Notes under the pieces: model-generated
The model's database searches: none
Told to the model about the DNA's origin: nothing
The model's input: only the letters and a program-made list of their open reading frames with translations
Made by a program: the position numbers and the translations under genes
Shown: piece after piece, positions 51,001 through 63,430 of the stretch
Numbering within the stretch: position 1 is the first letter of the stretch
Layout: each line of letters starts with the position of its first letter
Assembly: GCA_001931875.2 (NCBI GenBank)
Contig: MSJH02000698.1
Location: forward strand, 1-64,000
Length of the DNA: 64,000 nucleotides
From: Byssochlamys sp. IMV 00236
Lineage: Eukaryota > Ascomycota > Eurotiomycetes > Eurotiales > Thermoascaceae
Direction: 5' to 3'

Positions 51001-52340
51001 TATAGATAAAGAAATAATATAATAAAGAAAAGCTAGAGTATAGAATAATATTAAAGGTGCTTTATAAATTTTAAGTATATCTATATAGTATATACTTTTA
51101 ATTAAAGGTAGATATAAAAACTTTAATAATATAACTAAATAAGATAGCTATAGACCTCCCTAGGTTAATAATTACTTAATAAATTACTTAGATTTAGCTA
51201 TTTAACTTTAACATTATCTATATATTAGGGAAAAAGAACTTAATTATAAATAAATTATCTTAAAAACTAGTAATAAAATAAGACTTAAAAGAGGTAAAAG
51301 ATAATAATATAAAAGAATTTTTAAACCTATAGTTTTATATAATCTATTATACTAATATATAAGAGATAAAATTAAATAGTATCCCTTAGTTAATACCTAT
51401 ATTATATTAATTAGAAAAGTCTTTATTAATTACAGAATAATTATAAACTATAATAAAATTAAATAATATAAATAGAGAATAGTATACTAAATTTAAGAAA
51501 GAGGCCCTAAAATATATAGTCTAAGATAATATATTTTTCTAAAGAATATAATAAAATTAGCCTTATTATATAGTTATTAATAATAAAAAAAAGTAAAAAA
51601 AAATTTTTATAGCCCTTTATAAAGAGTATAAATATTATAAATATAAAGCAACTTATTAAAAGGTAGCTAATTAATATTAGTAAAAAGGCCTATATAAATA
51701 TATTACTAGATAGGTAAAGATATATAATAAATACTAGAAAGCAGATAAAGAATATATAAAAAAAGCTTTATAGTTAATATTTATTCTATTAGAGAGATTA
51801 AAGCTATATTTAAATATCTATAAGATTATACTACTTAGTAAAGAAAAGATTTATATTATTATATTTTAGAATAACTTTAGCTAAATTAAATATAGAGCTC
51901 TTAGCAGCCCTATTTTAAGAGCTATTACTAAATTCCTATAAAAAGACTAGATTTATTATTAAGGAGTAATAGAGACTCTTATTAATAATAGAGAATTAGA
52001 AAATAAAGCTATAATTAATATATTAATATAGAAGTATAAGATTAATTATATTAAAGTCTTATTATATAACCTATAAATAAATAAAATAATTAAAGTTATA
52101 TATAAATCCTTTATATATAGTATTAAAAAACTTATAAAAAAAATAGGGGTAAATTAAGTAAATTATCTACTAGTAATAATCTAGGTAAATAAGAATATAG
52201 TTAAGACTTTTATAGGCTTAATACTATTTAAAGTAATTATAGGATATAATGCTATATTACTAATTAAACTAAAAGTATCTATCTAGAAGACTTTAGTATA
52301 GGATAAGATTAAAACTATAGAAGATCTTCTACTCTTTTAT
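48060..52340 (+). pseudogene. Z2 pol: protease, RT, RNase H, integrase (decayed)
   Basis: The protease box near 49.03 kb reads ADNKQTPFISLYKEI, with DSG changed to DNK. RT is at about 50.1-50.8 kb, with DLFSRYN and FLDNILI at the catalytic loop. Integrase is at about 51.8-52.3 kb, with TLINNREL at the second Asp. All align with Z1 and are broken by TAA/TAG. Confidence 0.88.
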
Positions 52341-52999
52341 ATATAATAAATAGAGCTCTAAGATCAGAATATAAAAAAGGCCTAACTTTATATTTAATAT
52401 ATAAAAAAAGCTAGTAAGAAAGTCTTTAATAATAAGAAACAGCTCTGCAAAGAATAACTAATAAAAGAATAGCTTATTTTACTTTATAATATAAAGCTTA
52501 AGATATCTTATTTTATAAAATTAATATATTACTAGCTTAAACTATATAAAATTAAAAAAGTCCTTAAAAAAGAATCCTATAAGCTTAAAAAGTTAAATAA
52601 TATATTTTTTAAAGACTTAATTTATAAAAATTACTTAAAAGACTATTATTTATAAGAGAATTAAAATAAAATACTAACTGCAAATAATAATATAATACTT
52701 AAGTAAAAAAATTAGTAATTAAATAATAATAATAATAATACAGATTAAATATTATCTAGATTAGAATATGCAGTTATTATACTAATATTCTCTTTTTAAA
52801 AATATTAGCTTAAAAGAAGAAAAGTAGAAAATTAGCAGTAAAGTAAGTTTAATACTAAATAAGAAATTAATTTAAAAAGAGAAGAAATAGAAGAATAATA
52901 ATAAAATAAGTATTAATACTATAATAAGATAAAAAGAAGAATAAACTTAAGATAAGGGCGCCTTTTTTAGAGAAGGAAAAAGATTTAAAGATATTTAAT

Positions 53000-55900
53000 A
53001 ATAATTAAGAAAGAAAAAAAAGAGAAATAACTAAAAAATATATAATATTAGCTTAAATATCTTAAAAAAATTTATAAATAAAGCTAAAAATAAAAAATAT
53101 TAAATAAAGAATATAAGCAATAAATAAAGAATTCTTACCTTATTATAAAAACCTTACTTTTTATATTATATAATACTATAGTAAAAATAACTAAAGATTA
53201 AATTAAGCTAAACTTAACTTTATCTTATCTTTTAAGTATATCTTTTTGCTTAAAAACTATTTTAAAGAGTTACTCTATAAAGATATATATTAAAAATAGA
53301 AGAAAATATACTAAAAATATAAAATATTATCTATTAAGATAAAGCTCTTTAACTTAAAATATATATATATATATTATAATTAGTAAAATTTATAAGCTTA
53401 TAAAGAAAATAATAAATAAAGCTAATAATAAAAAAGAAAAAATTTAGTTTATAAGCAATATAATAGCAATTATTTTAAATTTTTAAAGCAGGTATAATAA
53501 AGCAGCTAATAATTTTTATAATTTCTTAAATTAATAGGAGTTATTAGAAGAAGTAAAAAAGAAAAAAATATTAGTTATTAATAAGCTAAAAGAATTAAAA
53601 ATATAAGCAGAAAAAAACTATAAATATATTAATAAAGGTTACTATAAAGCTATAGAGAAATAGGGTTAAGAGACTATAAATTAAGTCTTATTAATTATTA
53701 GATAATTATATTAAATCTTAGTAGCTATAAGAGAATTAATATTTAATATTAGAGACTAAAGAATAATAGCTATATATTTAATAAAAATATAGATTAATAG
53801 ACTTTATAATATTAAGAGATAAGAAATATTAATTAAAAAAAGCCTTTAACTAATTAATATTAGAAAGGCAAGAGATATCTTAAGAAAAGCCCTTAATAAA
53901 GAAAGATTAATTTTTTAAAAGCCTATTAATAAAAAGCTATAAGAGGTTAAAATAAAAATAAGGGAGAATAATCTTCTAGAAGAGATTATAAAAAAAAAAA
54001 TATTAAATAAAAGATTTAGGTAAGAGCTTATTAATAGATCTAATATTAGATAAAAGAGAGAAAAGTATAGAAAAAAAAAAAAAAGGGAAAAAGAGGATTA
54101 AAAATCTTAAAAAGCCAAAAGGAGAAAAAAAGTTTAAAACTTAAAATAAGGGGAAATAGCTAGAAAAAAGATATAAATATAAGGTTAGCATATTTATATT
54201 AATAAAAAAAGCTATTATTAATCTAAAAGGTAAAAAAGTATTAGAATTTTTAAGAAAAAAAAAGGATTAAATCTGCTATTATATGCCAAATTTATATTAA
54301 AGAAATATAAAATATAATAGGATTAAGAAGTATAAAAGATAATATTCTTAGAAAAAGATTAAAAATACTTATAAATAGTAATAATAACCTTAAATCTTAA
54401 AATACTAATATAGACTACTAGAAATAGTTTTAATAAGGATAAAGACTTAATATTAACCTTAAGAATTATTACTGCCTAGATAAAAGGGAAATTAAAGCAT
54501 AGTCCTGGCTAAATAAACTAAATATAAGCGCTAAGAAGATTAGAGAAGTCTTGTAATAAGTTAATTCTGAGAAGATTAACTTAATCTATAAGCCTTATAT
54601 ATAATTATTAGCCAATATAATTAATATAAGAGAGAATATATCTATAAAAGAAGCTAGAAGAGTATTAAAAGTAATTAAAAATATAAAGCTAGCAGTAATA
54701 AAATAATAAAAAAAGGGACTATTTAAAGTAATAACTTATTCTTATAAAAATTTATTTAAAGAAACTAAATAGTCTATAAATAAAACCTTTAAAAATAAAT
54801 AGGTAATAAAACCTCCTAATAAAGCCTTAAGAATTAATATAAAGCCTTTTTTTCTATAATAAACTTAAAAAACCCCTTTATTAAAAAAAAAACTAAGTAC
54901 TTAAAAGATATATAGAATATTAAAACTATATAATTTAAAAATAACTTAAAAGTTAAATAAATACTAGGTATATCTAGCAATAGCTAAATTAAAGGAAGAA
55001 TAAAGAGTCTTATTTTAGGAAATCCTAAAAATATAAAAGATAAAGATAATATAAAAGTTAAAAAAACTTTATCTAAAAATCTTCTCCCTAAGAAATCTCT
55101 AGTATTAGAGATAGTTTAACTATTTAAAGATCTTAAATTAATTAATATAAATACTTCTAGTAATATATCTAGCAGCTTATATTATAAGGCTTAAGATAAT
55201 ATATATAAGGCTAAAGAATATCTTAAATCTAAATATAGGAATAAAAAATATTTTAACCTAAATAAAAAAGACTTTATCTTAAATAAGATATAAGACTAAT
55301 ATATTTAGTTAAATATTATAATAAGGAAAAACTTTAACTATTAGAAAATAAATAGGGTTTTCTAAATTATACTTTTTAAAGAGAAACTAATAAAAAGAAT
55401 ATTATAATATACTACTATAGAAATAAAAACAGCCTTTTATTATAAGAAAAAGGGTAAAGAATTAATAAAGTTTAAAAACTTATTTAAAAATATTCTCTAG
55501 AAGGTTATTATATAAGATATTTAGATCTATTTAATTTAGTTAGCGCTATATAGTTATAGTAAATATAAATTATAAGTCTAATATCTTAGGGAATATAAGC
55601 TAAGAGTATTAAATATAGAAACTGCTATTTCTAAAAAAAGAATAAGCTAGAGCTTTATAACTCTAAGAACTAGACTAATTACTAAAAATAAATTTAAGGA
55701 AACTATAGGCTTAAGAGATATTATATTTAAGCAGAGAGAAGTAACCTTTATTAACAATTTATATTAGCTAATACTAAAGAATTAAAAAATAAATCTTAAT
55801 AGTATTTACTATTTTAATTATAAAAAATAAGATAAAATAAAATCTAATTAAGAAAGATCTAGGCCTTTTAATATCTAAGTAAATAAAGTTATAGCTATAG

Positions 55901-56160
55901 GCAGAATAATATTTAATTAATTAAACTAAGATTGCTTAAAAATTAAAATAGAGTTATACTTTATACTAAAATAAGATATATTATTAATCTAAGATTATCT
56001 ATAAAAGAAAGAAACTTAGCTTTATAAATTAAGAGTTTTAAGATATATATAATACTAAAAATTAGAATATTCTTACTTTAGGAATAATTTATAGTATTAA
56101 AAGGAGGAAATAGTATAAATTATAATAACTAAGGAAGGCAAATAGAGGTATTTATTCTTA
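53000..56160 (+). pseudogene. Z2 extra module between integrase and 3' LTR, product unknown
   Basis: Colinear with Z1 33.96-37.10 kb: charged helical region, lysine-rich stretch (about 54.05-54.14 kb) and the block near 55.65 kb (LEL-like and RLI/TKNK). It shows that the module travels with the element. Function not recognised. Confidence 0.6.
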
Positions 56161-56175
56161 AAGAGAGGGAAGCTA

Positions 56176-56506
56176 TATAATAGGGAGAATTGGTATAAAG
56201 AATATAATTAGTTAAAAGGTTATATATTTTTACTTAAAGTCTTTAAAAAGTCTATAAATAAAGCAGTAAAACAGCAGTAAGGAGATACCTTTTAATAATT
56301 TAGAATAAAATAATTAGCTTTTCTTTTCTATTATTATTTAGTATTAGTTTAATATTAGATTATTATTAGTTGACTATATTAGTTTATAGCTAGAGCTTCT
56401 CCTTTAGCTCTACTCTAAGCTCTAAAGCTGAATACCCTTCTCTTCTTTCTTAATACTTACTCGCTTAAAGACTCTATACTAAGTCTTAATATATCTTCCT
56501 ATAACA
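56176..56506 (+). repeat. Z2 3' LTR
   Basis: 331 bp, preceded by the purine tract AAGAGAGGGAAGCTA and ending CTATAACA. Confidence 0.94.
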
Positions 56507-56510
56507 GTAG
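56507..56510. repeat. Z2 target-site duplication, right copy (GTAG)
   Basis: Matches 46253-46256. Confidence 0.85.
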
Positions 56511-56585
56511 TTTAAACAATAGTTTTAATAATAGTTTAAGCAGTAAATTAAGTAATAGCGCAGATACTGTTTTTATTTTTATTAG

Positions 56586-56595
56586 GGGAATATAT
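56586..56595 (+). other. V polypurine tract
   Basis: GGGGAATAT preceded by TTA directly abuts the V 3' LTR and sets the plus orientation. It is almost identical to the X1 tract (AAGGAGGGGAATAT). Confidence 0.75.
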
Positions 56596-56742
56596 TATTA
56601 TAGAGAAGATTTATAGTTTTTTATTACCTTTAAGCTTACTGCTATTATTTTACTAGTTATATTATATATATTAGCTACCCTTACTTTTGCGAGACTTAGA
56701 AGAATTTAATTTTCTTATACTCTTACTTTAATGCAGCTAATA
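56596..56742 (+). repeat. V 3' LTR
   Basis: 147 bp, colinear with 43670-43816 and ending AATGCAGCTAATA. Confidence 0.88.
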
Positions 56743-56747
56743 CTTTC
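56743..56747. repeat. V target-site duplication, right copy (CTTTC)
   Basis: Pairs with CTTCC at 43665-43669, with one C/T difference. Confidence 0.7.
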
Positions 56748-56804
56748 TCTATTTCCTTATACTTTAAGACTTACTATTAAGTCTTAATACCTTATCTTAT
56801 AATA

Positions 56805-57850
56805 ATATAAGTAGCTTATAATTAAGCTATAGCCTTATTTAAATATCTCTAAGTAAATAACTAGAGTTTATCTTTTATTATAATATTAGACTATAATTAA
56901 AAGTTTCTTTTAAAACTATAAATTAGCTTTTTTAAAAGTTTAAATATTAAGCTATTATATTTTATAGCTTATTACCTATAAATTAATAGCTAATTTAAGA
57001 GAATAAATTAAATTATAAAGATTATATTATAGTATTATATTATAATACTTAAGATAATTATAAATTAATTAAAGATATTTCTATATATATAGATAGTATT
57101 AAACTTTTTACTATTAATTACTATAATAAAGTTATTATATAATCTTATATTTAGAATATATTTTAATAATATTATAACTCTTTATATTAAAATAATTTAA
57201 GACTTTATATATTATCTTAATATATATAAAGTACTTTAATTTATAGTAATAGATATTAAAAGAGTTTATAACTAATATTATAAGGCTATATATTTTATCT
57301 TTAATAATTTAGTTTTATTATAGCTATATTATAAGTATAATATACTTAGTTTAATAAAGCTTAAACTTAAATTATTAGCGCAATTTATAAGCCTATTAAA
57401 GGTTCTTTATTAAGTTAAGTATTTAATATATAAGCTAAAAATCTTACTATATTAATACTATTATAATATATTTTTAATAATATATTTAAAATTATATTAT
57501 AGTAATAACTTATTCTATTAAGTTTAACCTATATATAATTTATTATTAGTATAGGTTAATAAAGAAGATATAGATTATTATAAAATTAAATAACTAGTAA
57601 ATTAATATATATATAGAGTATAAAAGAAGAATATTATTAAATATCTTATTAAATAGTTAAGTTATAGCTTAGAATTTAATATTTAATATAATATTAAGAA
57701 TCTTATTAATATTATAAATCTTATCTATAATTATAATAAACTATATAATTTTATTAATCTTAAAGAATTACTATAAAGATACTATAAATATTATATTTAG
57801 AAATATAATACTATAGGTAGCGTAATAATAACTAGTATTTAAGGCTAAAT
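56805..57850 (+). pseudogene. U: chromovirus integrase and chromodomain remnant
   Basis: Just after the W LTR end the plus-strand frame reads ILDYN, then KFLLKL, ISFFKSLNIKLLYFIAYYL and KINQIIKIILQYY. This is the second-Asp to Glu part of a Ty3/gypsy integrase. At about 57,640-57,735 YLIK, stop, LSYSLEFNI, stop, YNIKNLINIINLIYNY fits a chromodomain, with stops at conserved Trp positions. The upstream part of U must lie left of W and is not identified in the window. It is similar to, but clearly distinct from, V. Confidence 0.78.
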
Positions 57851-60800
57851 AAATAAGATAAATTAGCTATTATTTATATATTTAACCGCTTTATTATTAT
57901 ATTTAGACTTTACTTTTATTTATATTTTTATTTATTATTATATTATATTATTAATAATTAAAAATTAACTTCTATTTCTTTATTATACTTTATAAGCTAT
58001 TATAATTATATTTAATTTTCTCTTATTTTATTCTTTAAATTAATTACCTTATATTTAGCTCTTTTATTAGTTTTTCTATTCTTAATAATAAATAATAATA
58101 TCTTTATATAAAGAGAAAATAAGATATATATAAATTATTACTTATTTTACCTTAAAGCTTAAGTTATAATTACTATATATATATTAAAGAATTTTAATAT
58201 ATTAATTATAGTTATAGATAAAGATAACTAGAATTAATATATAATAAGATAATAATAATATACTATAGCTAAACTATATAAGCTAACTATTAATTTTCTT
58301 CTTATAGTAAAGATAATTTTTAATTTATATAAATTTAACTTTAATAAGTTATTTAAACTTAGCTATTTTATTAATAGAAATATAAAGGCTAAAAAAATAA
58401 TTTATATAGTCTTAATAAACTGCCTTATTATAGGAGAAGCTATTATATAAGATATTAAGGTAACTATTAAGTTATATAATAAAGTTACTTATAATATTAC
58501 TTCTTAGTTTTTAAAACTAATATTTATATTTATATTATTAAAAGAGCTATTATAAATAAAATCTATTAATATTTAAATAAAGAATTAAATATAATTACTT
58601 ATTTATAAAAATCTTATTATTATAAATTCTCTCTATAATAATAATAATATTACTCTTATAATATAGAATAGTATTAATATACTCTTATTTATAGGAAAAT
58701 ACTTCTTTTTTTTATACTTTAACTTAAGATTCTTTCTTATTTTAGCTATTTAATATAATATTATTTTATTTAAATACCTTATACTAGTTAATTTATAATA
58801 TTTCCTTCTTATCTTAGTTAATTTATTTATTAACTCTTTCTATAATAAAAGATAAATACTTTATATTTAACTTATTTTAAAGAAAAAAATAAATATATTA
58901 TTATAATATTTAAAAATAAATAAAAATAAAGTTATTATTTCTTTAGAGTATATATTCTTTATATTTAAAGCAATTATTTAAAAAGTAAGAATAAATCTAA
59001 TAATAATAGCTATTATAATATACTATATATATTTATAAGTAATAATATTATAGTTTAAGAATAAATATATTAAATAAAAGAAAGCTAAATAAAACTAAGA
59101 ATAAATACTATTTATTAATAATAGAGATAAAATAAATATTATATAGTTAATAGGTATAATTATAAAAATAGCTATAATTATTAAATATTTTAATACTTTT
59201 ATAAATAATAAGTAAAATAAATATACTTAATAACTAGAATTAAGTAAGAAGTATAAGAGATAATAATAATAAAAATATTACCTTAATTTAAAAGAGAGAA
59301 CTTTAATATAAATCTACTACTAGTATAGCTATTAAAAAGAGATATAGAAGTATAAAGATTTTATTATATAACTATACTTAGCTAAATATAGTCTTTTTCT
59401 TCTACTAAATAGAGAGTAAGCTTTCTCCTTTAAATTTATTTAAGTCTTAGCATTTAGCTACTAAAACTATTATTTTATTATTATTCTCTATTACTCTTAG
59501 ATAAATAAATAAATAAAGGTTTTAAACTAATATATAGCTTAAAGACTTTAGCCTTATATTAATTATTATTAAGATAATTAATTAAATTATCTCTTAATAG
59601 TTAATTTTATAATAACTATATTAATTTAAGAATTTATAGAAATATCTTTATTTATAGTTAAATATAAATATAAGCCTTATATTTTATTTAACTAGCGCCT
59701 AGTATTATAATTTATTTTAATATTTAAAAAGACTAATTAAACGAAAGCTTAATAATAAATATATAGACTTTAATAGATTTAAAAGATAATAAAAGTCTTT
59801 ATTAAAAAGGCCTAGGAATAATAAAAGAAATAAGCTAATAAATATTATTAAGAAATAGATTTTAATATTAATAATAAGGTTTTTATTAAACCTATAAATT
59901 AAATATTTAATTAATCTTTATAAAAGCTTAATAATTAAATAAAGAGCCTCTTTAAGATTCTTAAGAAAATAGAGAATACTTAAAGTTAAAACTCTTTAAT
60001 ATTATAAAAATTTACTTAATATTCTCTTTAAATTACCTTTAATAAATATTAAATAATTTTATCTTATATTAAGTCTATAAAGAGTCTCTATTAATTAAAA
60101 TTTAAGATAAATTAAAATAAGAAATAAATAAAATTTTAAATATTTAAATTAAATATAAATATCTTTAATATAAGGTTACTTAAAAGAAATATAATAAAGA
60201 TTTAATATAATATTTTATTAAAAAATTTAAAAATTTACTATTAAAGCTCTAGAAGTTTTATAATAAATTCTTTAATAAACTTAAGCTATTAGTTAATTTA
60301 AACTATTAGATTAATTATATTAATAAAGATATTAATTTAGAGAAATAAAAGAATAATAATTATCTTATTAATTTAAGAATAAATTAATTTAAATAAAGAA
60401 GTAATATAATAGTACTATTATAGTATTAATTTAATAAGAAGATAAAATAAGAGATTTACTAGTAAAACTCTTAACTACTTATATTATTTAGAAGTAATTA
60501 AGAAATGAAAAATCTTATAAATAAAAGAATTAAGATTCTTTCTCTAAATTCTTTTTTTTCTCTCTTTTTAGCTTAAAATTCTCTATTATATTACTTTATT
60601 AAATTAAAGCTTTAATAAATTTAATTTAATCTGCTTAAGCATAATAAATACTAATAAAAAAAGATATAATAAAAATTATTTATATAAGCTTTTATATATT
60701 TCTTATATTTTAATATATATTACTTTTATTTTAAATTTTAAAAATTTTAAAACTTAAATAAATATTTTTTAAATAACTTTTATAAAAAGTTTTATTTATA

Positions 60801-60900
60801 TATATTATAAAATAGTAATTAAGACTAGTAAGTTCTAGTATAATAAAGGTTTCTCTTTAAGGAAATCTTTAAGAATAATTTTATTTTAATAAAATTAGGC
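57850..60900. other. AT-rich sequence, no element recognised
   Basis: About 3 kb without a recognisable LTR pair, terminal repeat or domain. By position it may hold the 3' end of U and the 5' flank or 5' LTR of the copia element. A single ATG at 60504 opens only a short frame. I see no support for a gene. Confidence 0.5.
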
Positions 60901-61289
60901 GGCTTAAAAAAACTATTTTTTAAGCTCTATATATAAAATCTATTATCTTAAGTAAGAATATATATATATATACTTTATATTTACTATATATGCTAATATT
61001 CTTTTTCTCTAAGTATTATTAGCCCTTTAAGCTATTAAATTAATCTAGAGAATTTTATTTAAACCTATTCTTTTTAATTAGTTATAAGCCTAGGTTTATA
61101 GTAACTCGGGAGAAATAGCTATATAATAAAAATTTTTTTATCTAGAATATTTAAGTTTAAATTAGTAGTAATAAGCTATTTTTATATAAGAGAATCTGCA
61201 ATAAGATTACTCTAGTATTATATTAAATATTAAATCTAATAGAGGTTAAATCTTATTAAAGGTTAAAGTATTAATCTATTATTATTATA

Positions 61290-61990
61290 TTCTTAATAAA
61301 TAATACTAAAAGTAAAAAAAAGAAACCTATTTTTATTTTTTTAAAGGAGAACTATAAAAAATAGTTTATTTATATAAAAAGATAGCTTATTAATAAAGAT
61401 TATTAAAGAGTTATTAAGTTTATTAAAAAGCTATATAATAACTAGTTTAATAAGACTAATATAACTATTTAATATTAAATTACTAAATATTTATTTAAAA
61501 ATAATTAAGATAGATTTATTAACTTTAATAATATATATATATTATAGAAGACTCTATAAGTAAAATATATAGAAACTCTTCTTAATTAAAAGCACTAACT
61601 TATTTAATTATTTATATATTTTTAAATAACTCCTAGATAAATAATCTCAGATATTTAAAATTAATTATAATAGATAAAAAAAGAATTATAGTATTTAATA
61701 GTACAATATTTTCTTTAGCTAAGCCTAAGGCTAAAATATAATAATTACTCTTAATATTACTTAAAGAGTATATTATAATTAAGGCAGTAATTAATATATA
61801 TAAAAATCTAAAAATAGATAATATTTTAGCTATCTTAAAAGAAATAAAGACCTAATTTTAAATAAAACTAATTACTATATTCTTTACTAAAAATAAATAA
61901 ATCTTAATTAAATACTATATCTATAAGAAAGATTATTATATTAAAGATTACCTATTCTTATCTATTATTTAGAAAAGTATAAAAAATAAT
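61290..61990 (+). pseudogene. Copia gag (decayed) with possible zinc knuckle
   Basis: Near 61.91-61.96 kb the frame reads IKYYIYKKDYYIKDYLFL. This has the look of a CCHC knuckle whose Cys and His codons have all become Tyr, but the spacing is one residue short of the usual C-x2-C-x4-H-x4-C. Upstream, KSYIITSLIRLI-like and KILQ-like stretches suit a Gag_copia region but are not diagnostic. Confidence 0.5.
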
Positions 61991-62779
61991 TAAAGATAGA
62001 GAAAGAAGTCTTTTAAATAAATATTTAATAATTCTATTATCTAAGATAAAAAATAATAAACTTAATTATTAAACTTTATAAAAAGGTTTAATTTTTAAAA
62101 AATAAGAGATTAAAAGATAAGAAGTATAAGATATATAAGGCAGAAAAAATCTTAGACTTTAAGAAGAGTTAATCTTAGCTAAAATCCTTAACTTTAGTTA
62201 TTTTTAATAACTAAGTCTTATATAAGATTATTTACCTTTTAAAAAATATTACTAATAAGAATTTATCCTAATAATATATAGATAATAATATTAATTTATA
62301 TATAATTAATAAAAACTATTACTTTAAAGGATTATTAATTTAGATTTAATAGAGATATATTTATATAGGCAGAGAGATCTTATATTTAAAATATATAAAA
62401 ATAGCTATTTTAAGAGATAAGAATAAGAAGATATTAGACCTAAAAAATATATTATTTATATTAAATTTTAAGGCAAATCTCTTATTAATTAAAATATTCT
62501 GCTAATAATTAAATATATATAAATGCTTTAATAAAAGAATAATATCTATATTAAATAAATTAGATAAGATTATAATTTAAGGTATTATTAAATATAGAGT
62601 TTATATTATTAAGAGAGTCTTTTTAGACTAAATACTTAAGTTATAATATATACTTAATATATTACTCTTTATTAAAGATACTCTTAATACTATAGTTATA
62701 GATTAAGAAGAAAGATTTTATTAAAATAAAATTAAGAAGAAGTATTAATTATAGTATAAGAGAATTAGCTATCTTAAAC

Positions 62780-63430
62780 TTAAAAAGGTTAAAAACTTAT
62801 ATAATTTAACTATATTAAAGAAGCCTATTAAAGTAATAATAGATTATTAGTATATAATATATATTATAGCTAATATTAGAAATAAGAAAGGGATTATTAG
62901 TATATAAAAGGCTAATATTTTTAAACTTATCTATATAAATATATATAGTTAAATATTAAAGTCTAAGAATAAATATATTTATTTTTTAATAGTTATAGAT
63001 AACTTCTTAAGAAAAATATAAATATTTCTAATAAAAGCTAAATCTAATACTGCCCCTATCTTAAATAAATAAAAAAAGAAGGTTAAAATAGTAATAAGTC
63101 TTAAAATTCTTAATATATAATTAAATAATATACTAGAACTTAAGAATCTTTTTAAGACCTAAAGAAAATAATTTAATATTTATTATAAACTAATAGTTTT
63201 ATATATATTAATATAGAATAAAGCTATAAAATAAGTATATTAGATTATTAAGAAAGGAATAAGAGCTATACTTAAAGATTTAAATCTTCTAGTTAAATTA
63301 TAGGTAAAAGTAGCTTAAACTAATATATATATTAAAAATAGAGTATTAAATAGACTAATAATTAATAGGATTTAAATATCTTTAAAGAAAGCCTTTATTA
63401 AAGTTAAGCTATTAATTAACTATTTAAAAA
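62780..63430 (+). pseudogene. Copia integrase (decayed)
   Basis: The frame reads FKLIYINIYS, then KSKNKYIYFLIVIDNFLRKI: the first catalytic-Asp block of copia integrase, with Asp as Asn. Near 63.12 kb comes NNILELKNLFKT, the second-Asp block (DN-x-PEL-K-x-L). Near 63.21-63.26 kb the block around the catalytic Glu, then KKGIRAILKDLNLLVKL and IKNRVLNRLI, follow in family order. This order and the ELK and IRA-LKD motifs are typical of fungal Ty1/copia. Confidence 0.85.

Larger units (their letters stand above)
46257..56506 (+). mobile_element. Z2: second copy of Ty3/gypsy element Z, nested in V
   Basis: A 10,250-bp element colinear with Z1 over its whole length, including the post-integrase module, with 331-bp LTRs. 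It differs mainly by C/T and G/A, with scattered small indels. Z2 has lost more CpA/TpG sites than Z1 in gag and protease. Confidence 0.95.
43670..56742 (+). mobile_element. V: short chromovirus-type Ty3/gypsy element, split by Z2
   Basis: Two 147-bp LTRs start TATTATAGAGAAGA and end GCTAATA. A purine tract AGGGGAATAT precedes the right LTR. Without Z2 the element is only about 2.8 kb, too short for a full gag-pol. Between the LTRs I can read an integrase and a chromodomain on the plus strand, but no RT. It is an internally deleted, non-autonomous derivative, later RIP-mutated. Confidence 0.85.
23977..56804 (+). mobile_element. W: 3' part of a diverged Z-type Ty3/gypsy element, split by Y2 and V
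   Basis: W is found in four pieces: 23977-26079, 43281-43669, a short LTR end at 56748-56804, and the target duplications of its inserts. Its first kilobases align with Z1 from about 34716 onward (for example GTAGCTATTTATTTAATA against GTGACTATATATTTAATA), through the lysine-rich module, to a purine-rich tract and a 3' LTR. The 5' LTR, gag and pol are missing at the junction with X2. Divergence from Z goes beyond C/T changes and includes indels, so W is an older or different subfamily. Confidence 0.8.
43383..56804 (+). repeat. W 3' LTR, split by V
   Basis: The LTR begins TATAATAGGG as in Z and runs to 43669. It is broken by V and resumes at 56748-56804, where TTAAGACTTACTATTAAGTC and the end CTTATAATA match the Z LTR terminus. 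The net length is about 344 bp, against 326-331 bp in Z. Recognising the end of this LTR on the far side of V is what proves that V sits in W. Confidence 0.8.

Noticed and set aside
59000..59950. Long plus-strand frame with TAA/TAG that might encode a proline-rich protein after allowing for RIP
   Set aside because: Proline content appears only after guessing many C-to-T reversals; no family motif and no second copy support it.
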